A stretch of 64,000 bases of DNA from WTFY01 sp964614915 (GCA_964614915.1 CAZTNC010000019.1:248001-312000), one strand, 5' to 3'. Shown: positions 26,303 through 35,183, counted from the stretch's first letter. Numbers and translations are program-made. Notes: a model not told the origin generated them from the sequence alone.

Positions 26303-28837
26303 ATGAAATCCAACGCATTGCCTACCCCGGCATCGATAATGCTGGGACTCAGCCTGATGATGTTGAACATCATCTTGCCTGCCACACAAACCGCCTCGGC
26401 GCAGATGCACGAAGCCTGTCCCCAGACTCCCGGGGTAACCCCGGTTGCGGACCCGCAGGTGACTGCACAGCAGGTACAGGCCGGTACCGCCAGCCTGATG
26501 GACTTCGCACGGGAGGCAAGCGGGCAATTCAAGCAAGTGTCCCAGCAAAGCGTCTCACAGGCCTACTACTTTGCGTGCCTGATTCGACAAGACGGGGGGC
26601 CCTGGCGATCTGGTTCGACCTATCTGGTACAGCTCACACTCGACGGCCGGATATTCGTACACACCCGGGACATGACGCTGTCGGGCAGGCGTGTCAACCG
26701 GGCAATCCTTGCCGAGATCCTGACATCACTTGGCGTCGATCCCCAAGCCGGGCAGGCAGCCATCCTTAGCGCCCTGCAACAAGAACCGCATGGTGCGTTT
26801 GATGCGACCGCCGCGGTCCCCGGTGTGCGACCGGGCATCCCGGGTGCCAAGGGCTATGCCAGCGTCTACAAGACCGCGCGCCGGCCGGACCCGATCATCC
26901 TACTGGCAGGATTCGACCTGCGACTAGCGCATACGGCCCAGGAACAGATCAATTTCGGCGACCCGGCCGTGACCGCTGCCGACGTGGTCGACCGTGCGAG
27001 CCTCAAGGACTTCGTTTTCGAGGCCGCCACGTACTTTGGTGAATTGCGCAGGACCGAAGGCCGTGAGGGCATCTCCAAGGCCAAGATCGCCATGCGTGAC
27101 CCGAACGGGCCCTGGCGACACGGCTCCGTGTACCTCTATGTGCTGGACCTTACGACCAACATCATCCTGATCCACGGGGCTTTTCCGAACCGTTACGAGC
27201 TGCGCCCGCTGGTGCCGACCGTGCGCGATGCGGTGACCGGCGAACTCGTCCTGCCGCAAGTGCTGGAAGCTGCAGCCAGCAGCCCGGAAGGCGGCTTCGT
27301 GGAGTACTACTTCGATGACCCCACGGACGCTAGCGACAGTGCGGACATCCCCAAGGTCGGGTATGCCCGCCAGTTCGAGTTCCAGCCGACCGGCATGGGT
27401 CCGCCAAGCCGTATCGTGATCGGCTCGGGTTTCTACCTGAGCGATCCCGGGGTCGTGGCGGCGCGCCAGAACCTGGCCATCGAGGACGTCCTGCCGCAGG
27501 TCATGCGGGCGATGACGGCAAGCACCGTGGATGCGGTGTCCAGTCGCATCGAGCAGGCGCATTCCGAAACTCCGCCTGCACAAGGTTACAGCCTTGCCGG
27601 GGCCTCCTCGCTCTACGATGCCGTGATGAACCACGGAAGATCCCTGGGTGCGGGCAGCTTCAACCCGGCCCGCATGCTGGCAAACTCCTCCTTCGTGCTG
27701 CCGCTTGCGGGAGCCGGCGGGGGCGCCAGCCAGTCCACGTTGTGGGGTACCGGGGGATACCGGGACTTCGATGGCGGTGACAGCGACTCGCTTCGCTACG
27801 ATGGCGATGTGATCAGCGCCAACCTCGGCTGGGATACCCGATTGAGCGCGGACATGCTCGCCGGAGTCTCGCTACAATGGGCCCAGGGTTCAGTGGATTA
27901 CACGGACTCCAGCAACGTCGATGGCAAGTCCAAGACCACCCTGACGAGCATCAACCCCTATGTCGGCTGGCAGGGAGCAGGAGATCTGACCCTGTGGGCC
28001 ACGGCGGGCTACGGCTGGGGAGAGATCGAGGTCAACGACTCGGCCGTGGACGAGGAGGACAGCGACCTGACCCAGCAGATGGTGGCCGCCGGGGTCAGTG
28101 GACCCCTGATGGCCAGCGCGGACGGCAGCATGAGCCTGCGTCTGAAGGCCGAGACCGCGTTCACCTGGGCCGATGTCGATGGCTCCGGGACTCTCGAGAG
28201 CATGGACCTCAATGCCAACCGCCAGCGCCTGATGGTCGAAGGCAGCCATGTCAAACAGCTGGCCTCGGGAGCAAGCTTCACACCCTCCGTCGAGCTTGGC
28301 GTGCGCCATGACGGTGGCGACGGCGATACCGGCTCGAGCATCGAGACCGGTGCTGGCATGCGGTACTTCAATCCGGAGTCCGGGCTGACCGTGGAAGGCC
28401 GCGCCCATACCCTGCTCAACCACAGTGACGATTACGACGAGTGGGGCCTCAGCGCACTGGTGCAGCTTGACCCGGGCACTTCGGGGCTGGGACTGGCCCT
28501 CAGCATCCGCCCGGTCATTGGTCCAACGACCGCCGGCGCCCGGCAGTTGTGGGAGTCCAACGTTGCCGAGGCACTGGAGTCTACCCGCGCGGCGAGGGAA
28601 CACCTGAATACGCGCATCGCCTACGGCATGGTGGCCGACGGATGGAACGGCCTGCAGGGCGTGTTTACCCCCTACACCGACCTGTCGCTGGACGGCGAGG
28701 GGGGCAGGCGCCTGAGTCTTGGCGGAGACTTTAACGTCGGCAGCGCGCTCAAGATGAGCCTGGAAGGCGTGCACGACCGCCCGGTGATCGGTGCTGTCAG
28801 TCACAGCATCATGCTGCAAGGCTCCCTGAACTGGTAG
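26303..28837 (+). CDS. Autotransporter with Cache-type passenger domains
   Basis: An 844-residue protein with a signal peptide (about residues 8-36, ending ATQTASAQ). Two related modules follow, at about 45-165 and 205-370, each with DPxxTAAxVxxxxxSLMDF-type helices followed by GPWRxGSxYLxxLxxxxxIxxH strands. This is the Cache_2 small-ligand-sensing fold normally seen in chemoreceptors. A linker near 430-500 leads to a C-terminal autotransporter beta-domain (about 560-844) ending in SIMLQGSLNW. Placing Cache modules outside the cell on an autotransporter is unusual. The ATG at 26303 was chosen because the signal peptide follows directly. It is followed by a strong hairpin at 28863. Confidence 0.82.
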   Translation: MKSNALPTPASIMLGLSLMMLNIILPATQTASAQMHEACPQTPGVTPVADPQVTAQQVQAGTASLMDFAREASGQFKQVSQQSVSQAYYFACLIRQDGGPWRSGSTYLVQLTLDGRIFVHTRDMTLSGRRVNRAILAEILTSLGVDPQAGQAAILSALQQEPHGAFDATAAVPGVRPGIPGAKGYASVYKTARRPDPIILLAGFDLRLAHTAQEQINFGDPAVTAADVVDRASLKDFVFEAATYFGELRRTEGREGISKAKIAMRDPNGPWRHGSVYLYVLDLTTNIILIHGAFPNRYELRPLVPTVRDAVTGELVLPQVLEAAASSPEGGFVEYYFDDPTDASDSADIPKVGYARQFEFQPTGMGPPSRIVIGSGFYLSDPGVVAARQNLAIEDVLPQVMRAMTASTVDAVSSRIEQAHSETPPAQGYSLAGASSLYDAVMNHGRSLGAGSFNPARMLANSSFVLPLAGAGGGASQSTLWGTGGYRDFDGGDSDSLRYDGDVISANLGWDTRLSADMLAGVSLQWAQGSVDYTDSSNVDGKSKTTLTSINPYVGWQGAGDLTLWATAGYGWGEIEVNDSAVDEEDSDLTQQMVAAGVSGPLMASADGSMSLRLKAETAFTWADVDGSGTLESMDLNANRQRLMVEGSHVKQLASGASFTPSVELGVRHDGGDGDTGSSIETGAGMRYFNPESGLTVEGRAHTLLNHSDDYDEWGLSALVQLDPGTSGLGLALSIRPVIGPTTAGARQLWESNVAEALESTRAAREHLNTRIAYGMVADGWNGLQGVFTPYTDLSLDGEGGRRLSLGGDFNVGSALKMSLEGVHDRPVIGAVSHSIMLQGSLNW

Positions 28838-28862
28838 ACACAACGAGCTCCTGATTTTGACT

Positions 28863-28888
28863 GCGGTTACGGGGATTCCCGTAACCGC
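28863..28888 (+). terminator. Terminator-like hairpin after autotransporter
   Basis: GCGGTTACGGG (28863-28873) pairs perfectly with CCCGTAACCGC (28878-28888) around a GATT loop, 25 bases past the autotransporter stop. The 11-base G+C-rich stem is very stable; no T-run follows. Confidence 0.65.
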
Positions 28889-29049
28889 GGTAGCGCCTGC
28901 CACAGCTGGCCGACGGATGACAGGGTGGCGCGAACCCTTGAACTTGCCACTTCAAACCGGGAGCCAGCGGCTCTATTCACGGGATTCCCGCCAAGCCACC
29001 CGGCCAAATCCAGTATCATGACGGGCAGCCTTGAACGCCATCCGCTTGT

Positions 29050-31035
29050 ATGCCGCCATCCGTCTGTACATCGAAGCCGCTTGATTCCTCTCGGAGCTCG
29101 AGCGAGGAGCCCGATTCGCCAGGTACGCGCGAGCACCTCGTCATCGTAGGCTTCGGCATCGTCGCACACCGGTTCGCAGACAGGATGGCAGCGACCGGAG
29201 CACTTGATCGCTACACGGTCACCATGATCGGCAAGGAACCCTACCCGGCCTACGACCGGGTCCGCATGACCAGCTGGTTCGAGCACCGCAGCTGGGAAAC
29301 CCTCGCCCTCGGCACAGAGGAATGGGCTGAAACACTCGGCATACGGACCATGACCGACACCGAGGTCATCTCGATCGATCGCGATAATGCGCGCATCGAG
29401 ACCGCTGGCGGTGAATGGATCGGCTACGATCGTCTCGTGCTGGCAACCGGATCGGTGCCCTGGATCCCGCCGATTCGAGGCGCCGACCACCCGCGTGTTT
29501 TTCCCTATCGCTTCATCGACGACCTGAAAGCCATTGGTGAGTGTGCAGGTTCGTCCGAGACCGCCATCGTCATCGGCGGAGGCCCCTTGGGGATCGAGGC
29601 CGCCGCCGCCTTGCGCAACATGAAACTTCAGGTCTCGATCCTGGAGACCGCCCCCTACCTGATGAGCCAGCACCTCGATGAGGTGGGCGCGGAACTGCTG
29701 CAAGCGCGCGTGACCGGACTGGGCATACGCATCTTCGGCGAAGCAATCGTGCGAAAGATCGAGCCTGCGGGCGAGGCGCTGTCCGTCAGCGTGCATGACT
29801 GGGAGAAACCGGTGACCGCCGAGATGATCGTGATCACCACGGGCGTTCGGCCGATGGATGAGCTCGCACGTGCCGCGGACCTGGAAGTGGGTTCGGGATT
29901 TGGCGGTATCGTCGTGGACGATGAGCTTCGTACCAGTGATGCCAGGATTCACGCGATCGGTGACTGCGCCCGCCACAATGACAACCCGTGTGGCCTGGTG
30001 GCCCCCGGCTATCGCATGGCTGAGGCGCTCGCCGAGATCCTGGCCGGCCACTCCGGTGCCTTTGAGGGGTACGTGCCGGCAATTCGTCTTCGGCTTGAAG
30101 ATGCCGCGGTCTGGACCCTGGGGGAGCATGACCTGATTGGTGATCGCATCCGCTGGAAGCAGGGGGATTCCTATCGGCAGATGACCTTGTTGGACGAGCG
30201 CGTGGTCGCGGCGTCCTCGATCGGCCCGTGGCCGGAACTCAGCTATGTCCAGGACCTGATCGTGCATCGGCGCCAAATCAGCAAGTGGCGCCTGAACCAC
30301 TTCGTCAAGACCGGTAATTTCTCGCTGTGGAACAAGCCCGTTCCCGTGGGTGAACGCCCCGCTTCCGCACTGGTGTGCAACTGCCTTCAGGTGACGCGCG
30401 GGGCCTTGAGCGAGTCCATCGCACAAGGCTGCTCCACCGTAGATGCGCTGGCAAGCGATACCGGGGCCTCCACGGTCTGCGGCACCTGTCGTCCCTTGTT
30501 GTCGCAACTGCTTGGAGAGGCGCCAGCCGCGCCGGGCGGTGCACGGCGAGCAGGGCTGATCGTTGCTGCCGCAGCAGCGGTGCTGGTCGCCCTGGTGCTG
30601 GTGAGTGGCATCCAGACCCCGCTCGCCGACAGCGTTCTGGCGGGTGGCATCTGGGATGCGCTGTACCGTGACGGCTTCTGGAGGCAGTTCACCGGCTACG
30701 GCTTGCTGGCCGGGGTGGTCATCGCATCCGGGTTTTCCCTTCGAAAGCGCTGGTCTCGCCTTCAATGGGGCAATTTCGGAGGGTGGCGCCTGGCGCACAG
30801 CGCACTCGGGATCCTGGTGATGGCCGCACTCGTTGCCCACACGGGCTTGCGCCTGGGTTCCGGTTTCAACCGGATCGTGGTCAGCACCTTCTTGCTGGCC
30901 GGGGTGCTTGGTGCGCTGGCGGCCTTGCTGGTCGACTCAAGGCAGCAACGCCTGGGGTTCTGGATTCATCTCATCGTCCTGTGGCCGCTGCCGGCCCTGA
31001 TCCTGTTCCATGTCGTGACCAGCTATTACTTCTGA
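29050..31035 (+). CDS. FAD/NAD oxidoreductase - BFD 2Fe-2S - cytochrome b-like membrane fusion
   Basis: A 661-residue fusion. Residues 28-430 form a NirB-type pyridine-nucleotide:disulfide oxidoreductase module: FAD site VGFGIVAHRF at 33, NAD site VIGGGPLGIEAA at 174, FAD closing motif IGDCARH at 303. Residues 440-490 are a BFD-like 2Fe-2S domain with Cys443, Cys445, Cys477 and Cys480. Residues 500-661 contain about five membrane helices with His583, His597, His640 and His654 placed to ligate two b-type haems. The protein would take electrons from NAD(P)H in the cytoplasm and pass them into the membrane. It is followed by an 11-haem cytochrome and a haem lipoprotein, forming a probable electron conduit. 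Not NirB: the sirohaem domain is absent. Confidence 0.82.
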   Translation: MPPSVCTSKPLDSSRSSSEEPDSPGTREHLVIVGFGIVAHRFADRMAATGALDRYTVTMIGKEPYPAYDRVRMTSWFEHRSWETLALGTEEWAETLGIRTMTDTEVISIDRDNARIETAGGEWIGYDRLVLATGSVPWIPPIRGADHPRVFPYRFIDDLKAIGECAGSSETAIVIGGGPLGIEAAAALRNMKLQVSILETAPYLMSQHLDEVGAELLQARVTGLGIRIFGEAIVRKIEPAGEALSVSVHDWEKPVTAEMIVITTGVRPMDELARAADLEVGSGFGGIVVDDELRTSDARIHAIGDCARHNDNPCGLVAPGYRMAEALAEILAGHSGAFEGYVPAIRLRLEDAAVWTLGEHDLIGDRIRWKQGDSYRQMTLLDERVVAASSIGPWPELSYVQDLIVHRRQISKWRLNHFVKTGNFSLWNKPVPVGERPASALVCNCLQVTRGALSESIAQGCSTVDALASDTGASTVCGTCRPLLSQLLGEAPAAPGGARRAGLIVAAAAAVLVALVLVSGIQTPLADSVLAGGIWDALYRDGFWRQFTGYGLLAGVVIASGFSLRKRWSRLQWGNFGGWRLAHSALGILVMAALVAHTGLRLGSGFNRIVVSTFLLAGVLGALAALLVDSRQQRLGFWIHLIVLWPLPALILFHVVTSYYF

Positions 31036-31056
31036 TCCATGCGTACACGATCCTAG

Positions 31057-32355
31057 GTGCTGGCTTGGGCGATACTCACACTCGCCATGGCAGGGCTCTA
31101 TGTATACGCGCTGACGAGTGAGGACCGAAGCCTGTTCCTGCCGGGGGCCACCACCGACGGTCACCATCAGATCGAGCTCGCCTGCGAGGCCTGTCACACG
31201 CCGTTTCTCGGCGTCCGCCAGGAAGCGTGCCTGGAGTGTCACGCCGCGGAGCTCGAAGCCGCGGAAGACTCGCATCCGGACACGAAATTTGCCGACCCCA
31301 GGAATATTGCCGACCTTGAGAAAATGGACGCCACGCTGTGTGTGACCTGTCACGTAGAGCACCGCCCGCAGCTCACGAACGTCATGGGGGTTACCCAGCC
31401 GGTGGACTTCTGTCATCACTGTCACGCCGATATCGCCGAGGAGCGCGTATCGCACGAAGGCTTGGGACCCGAGACCTGTGCATCTGCCGGATGCCACAAC
31501 TACCATGACAACACGGCGCTGTACGAGGACTTCCTGACCAAGCATGCAACGACGACGGCAGCCGGTCTGTCACGAATCCTGCCGCCCAGGGATACTCACG
31601 TGCTCTGGTCGCCCGCAGAGGTCCGGGCCCTGCAGGCCGCGGATGCCGATGGCCCGGCAGGCACCGATTCGCAAATCATCGACCAGTGGGCGGCCTCCGT
31701 GCATGCCGCAGGCGGGGTCTCGTGCAAGCAATGCCATGAGGCGGATGTGCGCGGGTGGGTGGATCATCCGCCGCGTGAAGCCTGTGCAGACTGTCACGAG
31801 CTCGAGCACCAGGGCTTTGTCGCCGGCAGGCACGGCATGCGCTGGCCGCACGGCTTGTCCTCGATGTCCCCGTCGATGGCCCGGGTGCCCATGCACGAGC
31901 AGGCGTACGAAAAAACGCTCGACTGCGGCTCCTGTCATGACGTGCACCGGGTCGATGTCCGGTATGCGGCCGTGGAGGCCTGCCTGTCCTGCCATGCCGA
32001 TGAGCACTCACTGGCCTACAAGGAATCCCCGCATTTCGAGCTATGGCAGCGGGAGGTCTCCGGGCAGGGATTGCCGGGATCGGGAGTCAGTTGCGCATCC
32101 TGCCACCTGCCCCGTGAGATGCATCACATTGAAGACCAGCAACGGATCGTGGTGAACCACAACCAGAACGCCAACCTGCGGCCCAACGAGAAGATGATCC
32201 GAAACGTTTGCATGCAGTGCCACACCCTGGCCCTGTCCATCGATGCACTGGCGGATGTGAGGTTGATCCGGCAGAATTTCGCGAATAGACCAGACAAGCA
32301 TGTACAAAGCATCGATATGGCCAAGGCACGCAAAAATGAACGTGATGAGCGTTGA
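31057..32355 (+). CDS. Membrane-anchored 11-haem cytochrome c
   Basis: A 432-residue periplasmic cytochrome anchored by an N-terminal helix (about residues 2-19). Haem sites: ten CxxCH motifs beginning at Cys43, 58, 95, 119, 223, 243, 290, 309, 346 and 385, plus one C-x4-CH at Cys141. The spacing differs from octahaem nitrite or tetrathionate reductases as I remember them, and no Lys-type active-site motif is evident. Other His residues could serve as distal ligands. The start is GTG at 31057, immediately after an in-frame TAG; an ATG five codons earlier (31039) is separated by that stop. It lies 21 bases after the flavocytochrome gene and is very likely its electron acceptor. Confidence 0.87.
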   Translation: MLAWAILTLAMAGLYVYALTSEDRSLFLPGATTDGHHQIELACEACHTPFLGVRQEACLECHAAELEAAEDSHPDTKFADPRNIADLEKMDATLCVTCHVEHRPQLTNVMGVTQPVDFCHHCHADIAEERVSHEGLGPETCASAGCHNYHDNTALYEDFLTKHATTTAAGLSRILPPRDTHVLWSPAEVRALQAADADGPAGTDSQIIDQWAASVHAAGGVSCKQCHEADVRGWVDHPPREACADCHELEHQGFVAGRHGMRWPHGLSSMSPSMARVPMHEQAYEKTLDCGSCHDVHRVDVRYAAVEACLSCHADEHSLAYKESPHFELWQREVSGQGLPGSGVSCASCHLPREMHHIEDQQRIVVNHNQNANLRPNEKMIRNVCMQCHTLALSIDALADVRLIRQNFANRPDKHVQSIDMAKARKNERDER

Positions 32356-32371
32356 ACCACGGAGATCAGCC

Positions 32372-32968
32372 ATGACCCCAAGATCGACTCACCCTCTCCT
32401 GCAACTGGTGGCTTTGACCACGCTCGTGTTCGTGCTCGGTGCCTGCAAGCCGGCCCCGGATGCGGCCGGTCCGCACCAGGTGTCTGCCAAGCACATGGCC
32501 GATGCGCTGCTCACGGTCATACAGGCCGATCGCACCGTGTATGCCCGCGAAGTAGTCCACCGCCTGCAAAACGTAGAGGATGTGATCCAGGCAAGTGAAC
32601 ACTGGAAGGATGACAAGGCCCTGCCCTTGCCGGCCCAGATGTTTCGCATGGGTGCGGAACTGGCCCTCAAAGAGACGGATGCCTTCAGTTACTCGCTGCT
32701 GTCCCTGTGGCCCATCAACCCGAAAAACGCACCGAGAACGGAGATGGAAGAACAGGGACTCAAGGCAGCGACCGGAACTGACTCGGAGCCCTTTTACGGT
32801 ACGGAAACTCTCGGCAAGATCGAATACTTCGTTGCCGTTTATCCGGATGTTGCGGTATCAGCTGCCTGTATCAAGTGCCATAACGCCCATCAGGACAGCC
32901 CGCGCGATGACTTCGAACTGGGCGATACCATGGGCGGCATCGTGATTCGAATCCCGGTGTCGCCGTGA
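32372..32968 (+). CDS. Tll0287-type (DUF3365) haem lipoprotein
   Basis: A 198-residue lipoprotein with lipobox LGAC (Cys25). A helical sensor-like domain follows, ending in a single haem-binding CIKCH motif near residue 167 and the family segment NAHQDSPRDDFELGDTMGGIVIRIPV. This Tll0287-like haem domain occurs as a stand-alone cytochrome or fused to sensor kinases, and binds a c-type haem with an open site that may sense redox state or small ligands. The gene has a GGAG ribosome site and follows the 11-haem cytochrome by 16 bases. It probably sits on the periplasmic side of a membrane and accepts electrons from, or monitors, the cytochrome chain. Confidence 0.82.
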   Translation: MTPRSTHPLLQLVALTTLVFVLGACKPAPDAAGPHQVSAKHMADALLTVIQADRTVYAREVVHRLQNVEDVIQASEHWKDDKALPLPAQMFRMGAELALKETDAFSYSLLSLWPINPKNAPRTEMEEQGLKAATGTDSEPFYGTETLGKIEYFVAVYPDVAVSAACIKCHNAHQDSPRDDFELGDTMGGIVIRIPVSP

Positions 32969-32983
32969 GGTGCTGATCGGGAT

Positions 32984-34318
32984 TCAATGCCTCGATGTGC
33001 AGTCCGGCCACGTCGGGGCACGCATCAGTGAAGTCTCGCCCCTGGCCTTTTTCCGTTCCACGGTCGGCACGATCGTCTGGCGGTGCCCGTAGGGCTTCCA
33101 GGCCGGCGCGATCACGTTCGGCATGTCCGAGCGGTGCAGCAGGCTCGCGCGCATCAGGGTGAACTCCCCGTAGTGGTCATTGATCGCATCCATGACTCGG
33201 TTCAGCCGATCCGGCGGGTCCATCTCCTCCGTAAATAGTTCCTGCTGGCCCTTCGCCGGGCGCGGGTCCAAGGCGGATACCTGCACCTGGAACACCCCTT
33301 CGCCCTGCCAGTAGTCGCACAGCATCTGCTTGCACAGCTCGATGATCGCCCGGCTGTCGTTGGTCGGCAGCCTTGTCCTGAAATGATGGCTGCCGATCCA
33401 GCCATCCCGGGTGCGAAGCCCGACCAGGTACCGCTGTGCCACCAAGGCGTGCTGGCGCATCCGCGTGCCCAGCTTCTCGGCCATGTGCACCAGGTACATG
33501 CGGATGACATCGCGCTCGGTGATATTGGGCGGCATGATCTTGCCGTGCCCCAGACTCTTGGGGGCGGCGATTCGGGTCTCCACCGGGGCGGAGTCCTCGC
33601 CGCGGCACATCTGCCAGATGCGCCGGCCCGGGTTGCCGAAACGCTTGCCCAGCACGCTGATCGGCAGACTTGCAACCTGCCCGCAGGTCAGTGCCCCGCG
33701 CCTGGCCAGGAAACCGGCGATGCCCCGGTTGATCCCGCACAGCTCGGTGACCGGTACGTCCTTGAGCCGTGCGCGGGCCTCCCAAGGCGGGATAATGGCC
33801 AGGCCGCTTGGTTTTTTCTGTTTGGCGGCATACTTGGCGGTGGTCTTGTCGCCGCTGATGCCCACGGTGCAGCCCAGCCCCGAGACCTCGGCGACCTGCG
33901 CCTTGATCATCTGTCCCATGATCTCGGGGGACCTGTTCCAGTACTCCTGGCAGCGGGTGAGATCGAGGAACGCTTCATCGACGGAAAAAACCTCAACGTC
34001 CGGGGTGATGTTTTGCAGGGCGACCATGATGTCGGTGGAGACCTCGGCATAGCGCTCGGGGTGCGCCGGGACCCGGATGATCTCCGGGCACAGGGACTTG
34101 GCCTTTTTCAGGCGTGTGCCGATGCCGATGCCGTAGGCCCTGGCCTCATACGAGCAGGTGATGAGGCAGGTGCCGGTCAGGCCGTTGGTGATGCCGATCG
34201 GGCGACCCCGGTATTCGGGATGGTCGCGCTGCTCGATGGAGGCAAAAAAGGCATCCATGTCGACGAAGGCAATCAGGCGGGACCAGGGTTTTGCGTTGTC
34301 CGGCATGGGGCCATTCAT
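32984..34318 (-). CDS. Second Y-family DNA polymerase
   Basis: A 444-residue ImpB/MucB/SamB-domain polymerase, distinct from the DinB at 17.3 kb. Catalytic motifs are FVDMDAFFASIEQRD near residue 18 and SVDEAFLDL near 114; a helix-hairpin-helix-like thumb (ELCGINRGIAGFLARRG) is at about 195. A long basic tail (VPTVERKKARGE) follows position 415. No N-terminal zinc finger. The start could be the ATG at 34318 or 34306; an upstream TTG is less likely. Convergent with the haem lipoprotein gene (15 bases between stops). Upstream it abuts a decayed HigB gene, suggesting insertion or recombination at that point. Confidence 0.87.
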   Translation of the reverse strand: MNGPMPDNAKPWSRLIAFVDMDAFFASIEQRDHPEYRGRPIGITNGLTGTCLITCSYEARAYGIGIGTRLKKAKSLCPEIIRVPAHPERYAEVSTDIMVALQNITPDVEVFSVDEAFLDLTRCQEYWNRSPEIMGQMIKAQVAEVSGLGCTVGISGDKTTAKYAAKQKKPSGLAIIPPWEARARLKDVPVTELCGINRGIAGFLARRGALTCGQVASLPISVLGKRFGNPGRRIWQMCRGEDSAPVETRIAAPKSLGHGKIMPPNITERDVIRMYLVHMAEKLGTRMRQHALVAQRYLVGLRTRDGWIGSHHFRTRLPTNDSRAIIELCKQMLCDYWQGEGVFQVQVSALDPRPAKGQQELFTEEMDPPDRLNRVMDAINDHYGEFTLMRASLLHRSDMPNVIAPAWKPYGHRQTIVPTVERKKARGETSLMRAPTWPDCTSRH

Positions 34319-34385
34319 GCCGGGGACTCGATCGGGGATCAAGAATAAAACGAATCCCGGGTTGTTTCGGTTTTCCGGGTCGGGC

Positions 34386-34481
34386 TAGCGCGGCATGCGG
34401 ATCAGTGATCAATACCGTATTTGTTTTATCTGGCGACGAGGAGAAACCTGTCAGGTTAAAATCATCGACTACCACTTAAGG
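34386..34481 (+). pseudogene. C-terminal remnant of HigB toxin
   Basis: A stretch of about 30 codons reading RGMRISDQYRICFIWRRG and then VKIIDYH matches the conserved C-terminal end of HigB/RelE-type toxins (SIRINDQYRICF...VEIVDYH). Everything upstream of residue 1 is missing: an in-frame TAG stands at 34383 and the Y-polymerase gene begins at 34318. The expected TAA after DYH is displaced by one base (CAC-T-TAA), so the relic now reads straight into higA. The toxin is almost certainly dead. Confidence 0.75.
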
Positions 34482-34490
34482 AAAACTGAC

Positions 34491-34790
34491 ATGACCAAGC
34501 TCAAGAATGTTCACCCAGGCGAAGTGCTGCTCAGGGACTTTCTCGAGCCGCTGGGCATCAGCCAGAACAAGCTTGCGAACCGCATCTTCGTACCTCCTCG
34601 CCGGATCAATGAAATTGTTCTTGGCAAGCGTTCCATCACGGCAGACACTGCCCTGAGGCTGTCCCGCTATTTTGGCAACAGTGGCAAGTTCTGGATGGGA
34701 CTGCAGGATGATTACGATCTGGAAGATTCCAGGAACAAGATTGCTGGTTCGCTTGAAAAAATTGCAAGCCTTGCTGGGGGGTTCGTCTGA
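34491..34790 (+). CDS. higA: HigA-family antitoxin (toxin partner decayed)
   Basis: A 99-residue XRE-type DNA-binding antitoxin. The family opening NVHPGEVLLRDFLEPLGIS leads into the helix-turn-helix QNKLANRIFVPPRRINEIVLGKR and the ALRLSRYFGNSGKFWMGLQ segment. It normally neutralises HigB and represses the higBA promoter. Here the preceding higB is only a C-terminal relic, so the gene is an orphan that may persist as a repressor or as an anti-addiction factor. The start ATG at 34491 follows AAGGAAAACTGAC. Confidence 0.9.
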   Translation: MTKLKNVHPGEVLLRDFLEPLGISQNKLANRIFVPPRRINEIVLGKRSITADTALRLSRYFGNSGKFWMGLQDDYDLEDSRNKIAGSLEKIASLAGGFV

Positions 34791-34895
34791 CTGCGGGAGC
34801 GTGCAACTAAATACCCGATCCCTTGTCCAAACATTCATTGGCCGCTGAAGCAGTGTCGTGTCCAACATATCCCCATAACCAAGGAGACCAGTCTC

Positions 34896-35183
34896 ATGAA
34901 AAAACAAACCATACTTCGATCCACCATCGCGGGAATCTTTGCCATCGGCGCAGGCCTTGCCGCCAACAATGCCCTGGCCGGTGTCCCGGATGCCCCGAAA
35001 AACTGGGAAAAATGTGCGGGGGTTGCCAAGGTCGGCATGAACGATTGCGGCTCCTTCGATGGCAAGCACAAGTGTGCAGGACAGGCCACCGAGGACAACT
35101 CCGAGCATGAGTGGGTTTATCTGCCGGAAGGCACCTGCGCCAAGATCGGTGGCCTGGTCAAGGCCGTCAAACCTGCCAAGTAA
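34896..35183 (+). CDS. bufA1: Bufferin-type RiPP precursor, DUF2282
   Basis: A 95-residue secreted precursor with a signal-type leader (residues 1-28, ending NNALA). The core has four cysteines at 40, 51, 60 and 81, in the contexts KCAG, NDCGS, HKCAG and EGTCAK. The last is the EGTC hallmark of DUF2282/BufA1. Bufferins are copper-chelating peptides whose cysteines are converted to thiooxazoles by the BufB-BufC enzymes. The ribosome site AAGGAG is strong. It is first in a bufA-bufB-bufC operon and is followed by bufB after 15 bases. A role in copper protection is the best guess. Confidence 0.88.
   Translation: MKKQTILRSTIAGIFAIGAGLAANNALAGVPDAPKNWEKCAGVAKVGMNDCGSFDGKHKCAGQATEDNSEHEWVYLPEGTCAKIGGLVKAVKPAK

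Noticed and set aside
28867..30840. 657-codon leftward open frame
   Set aside because: It is antisense to the flavin oxidoreductase, whose FAD, NAD and iron-sulfur motifs are intact; it looks like a composition artefact.
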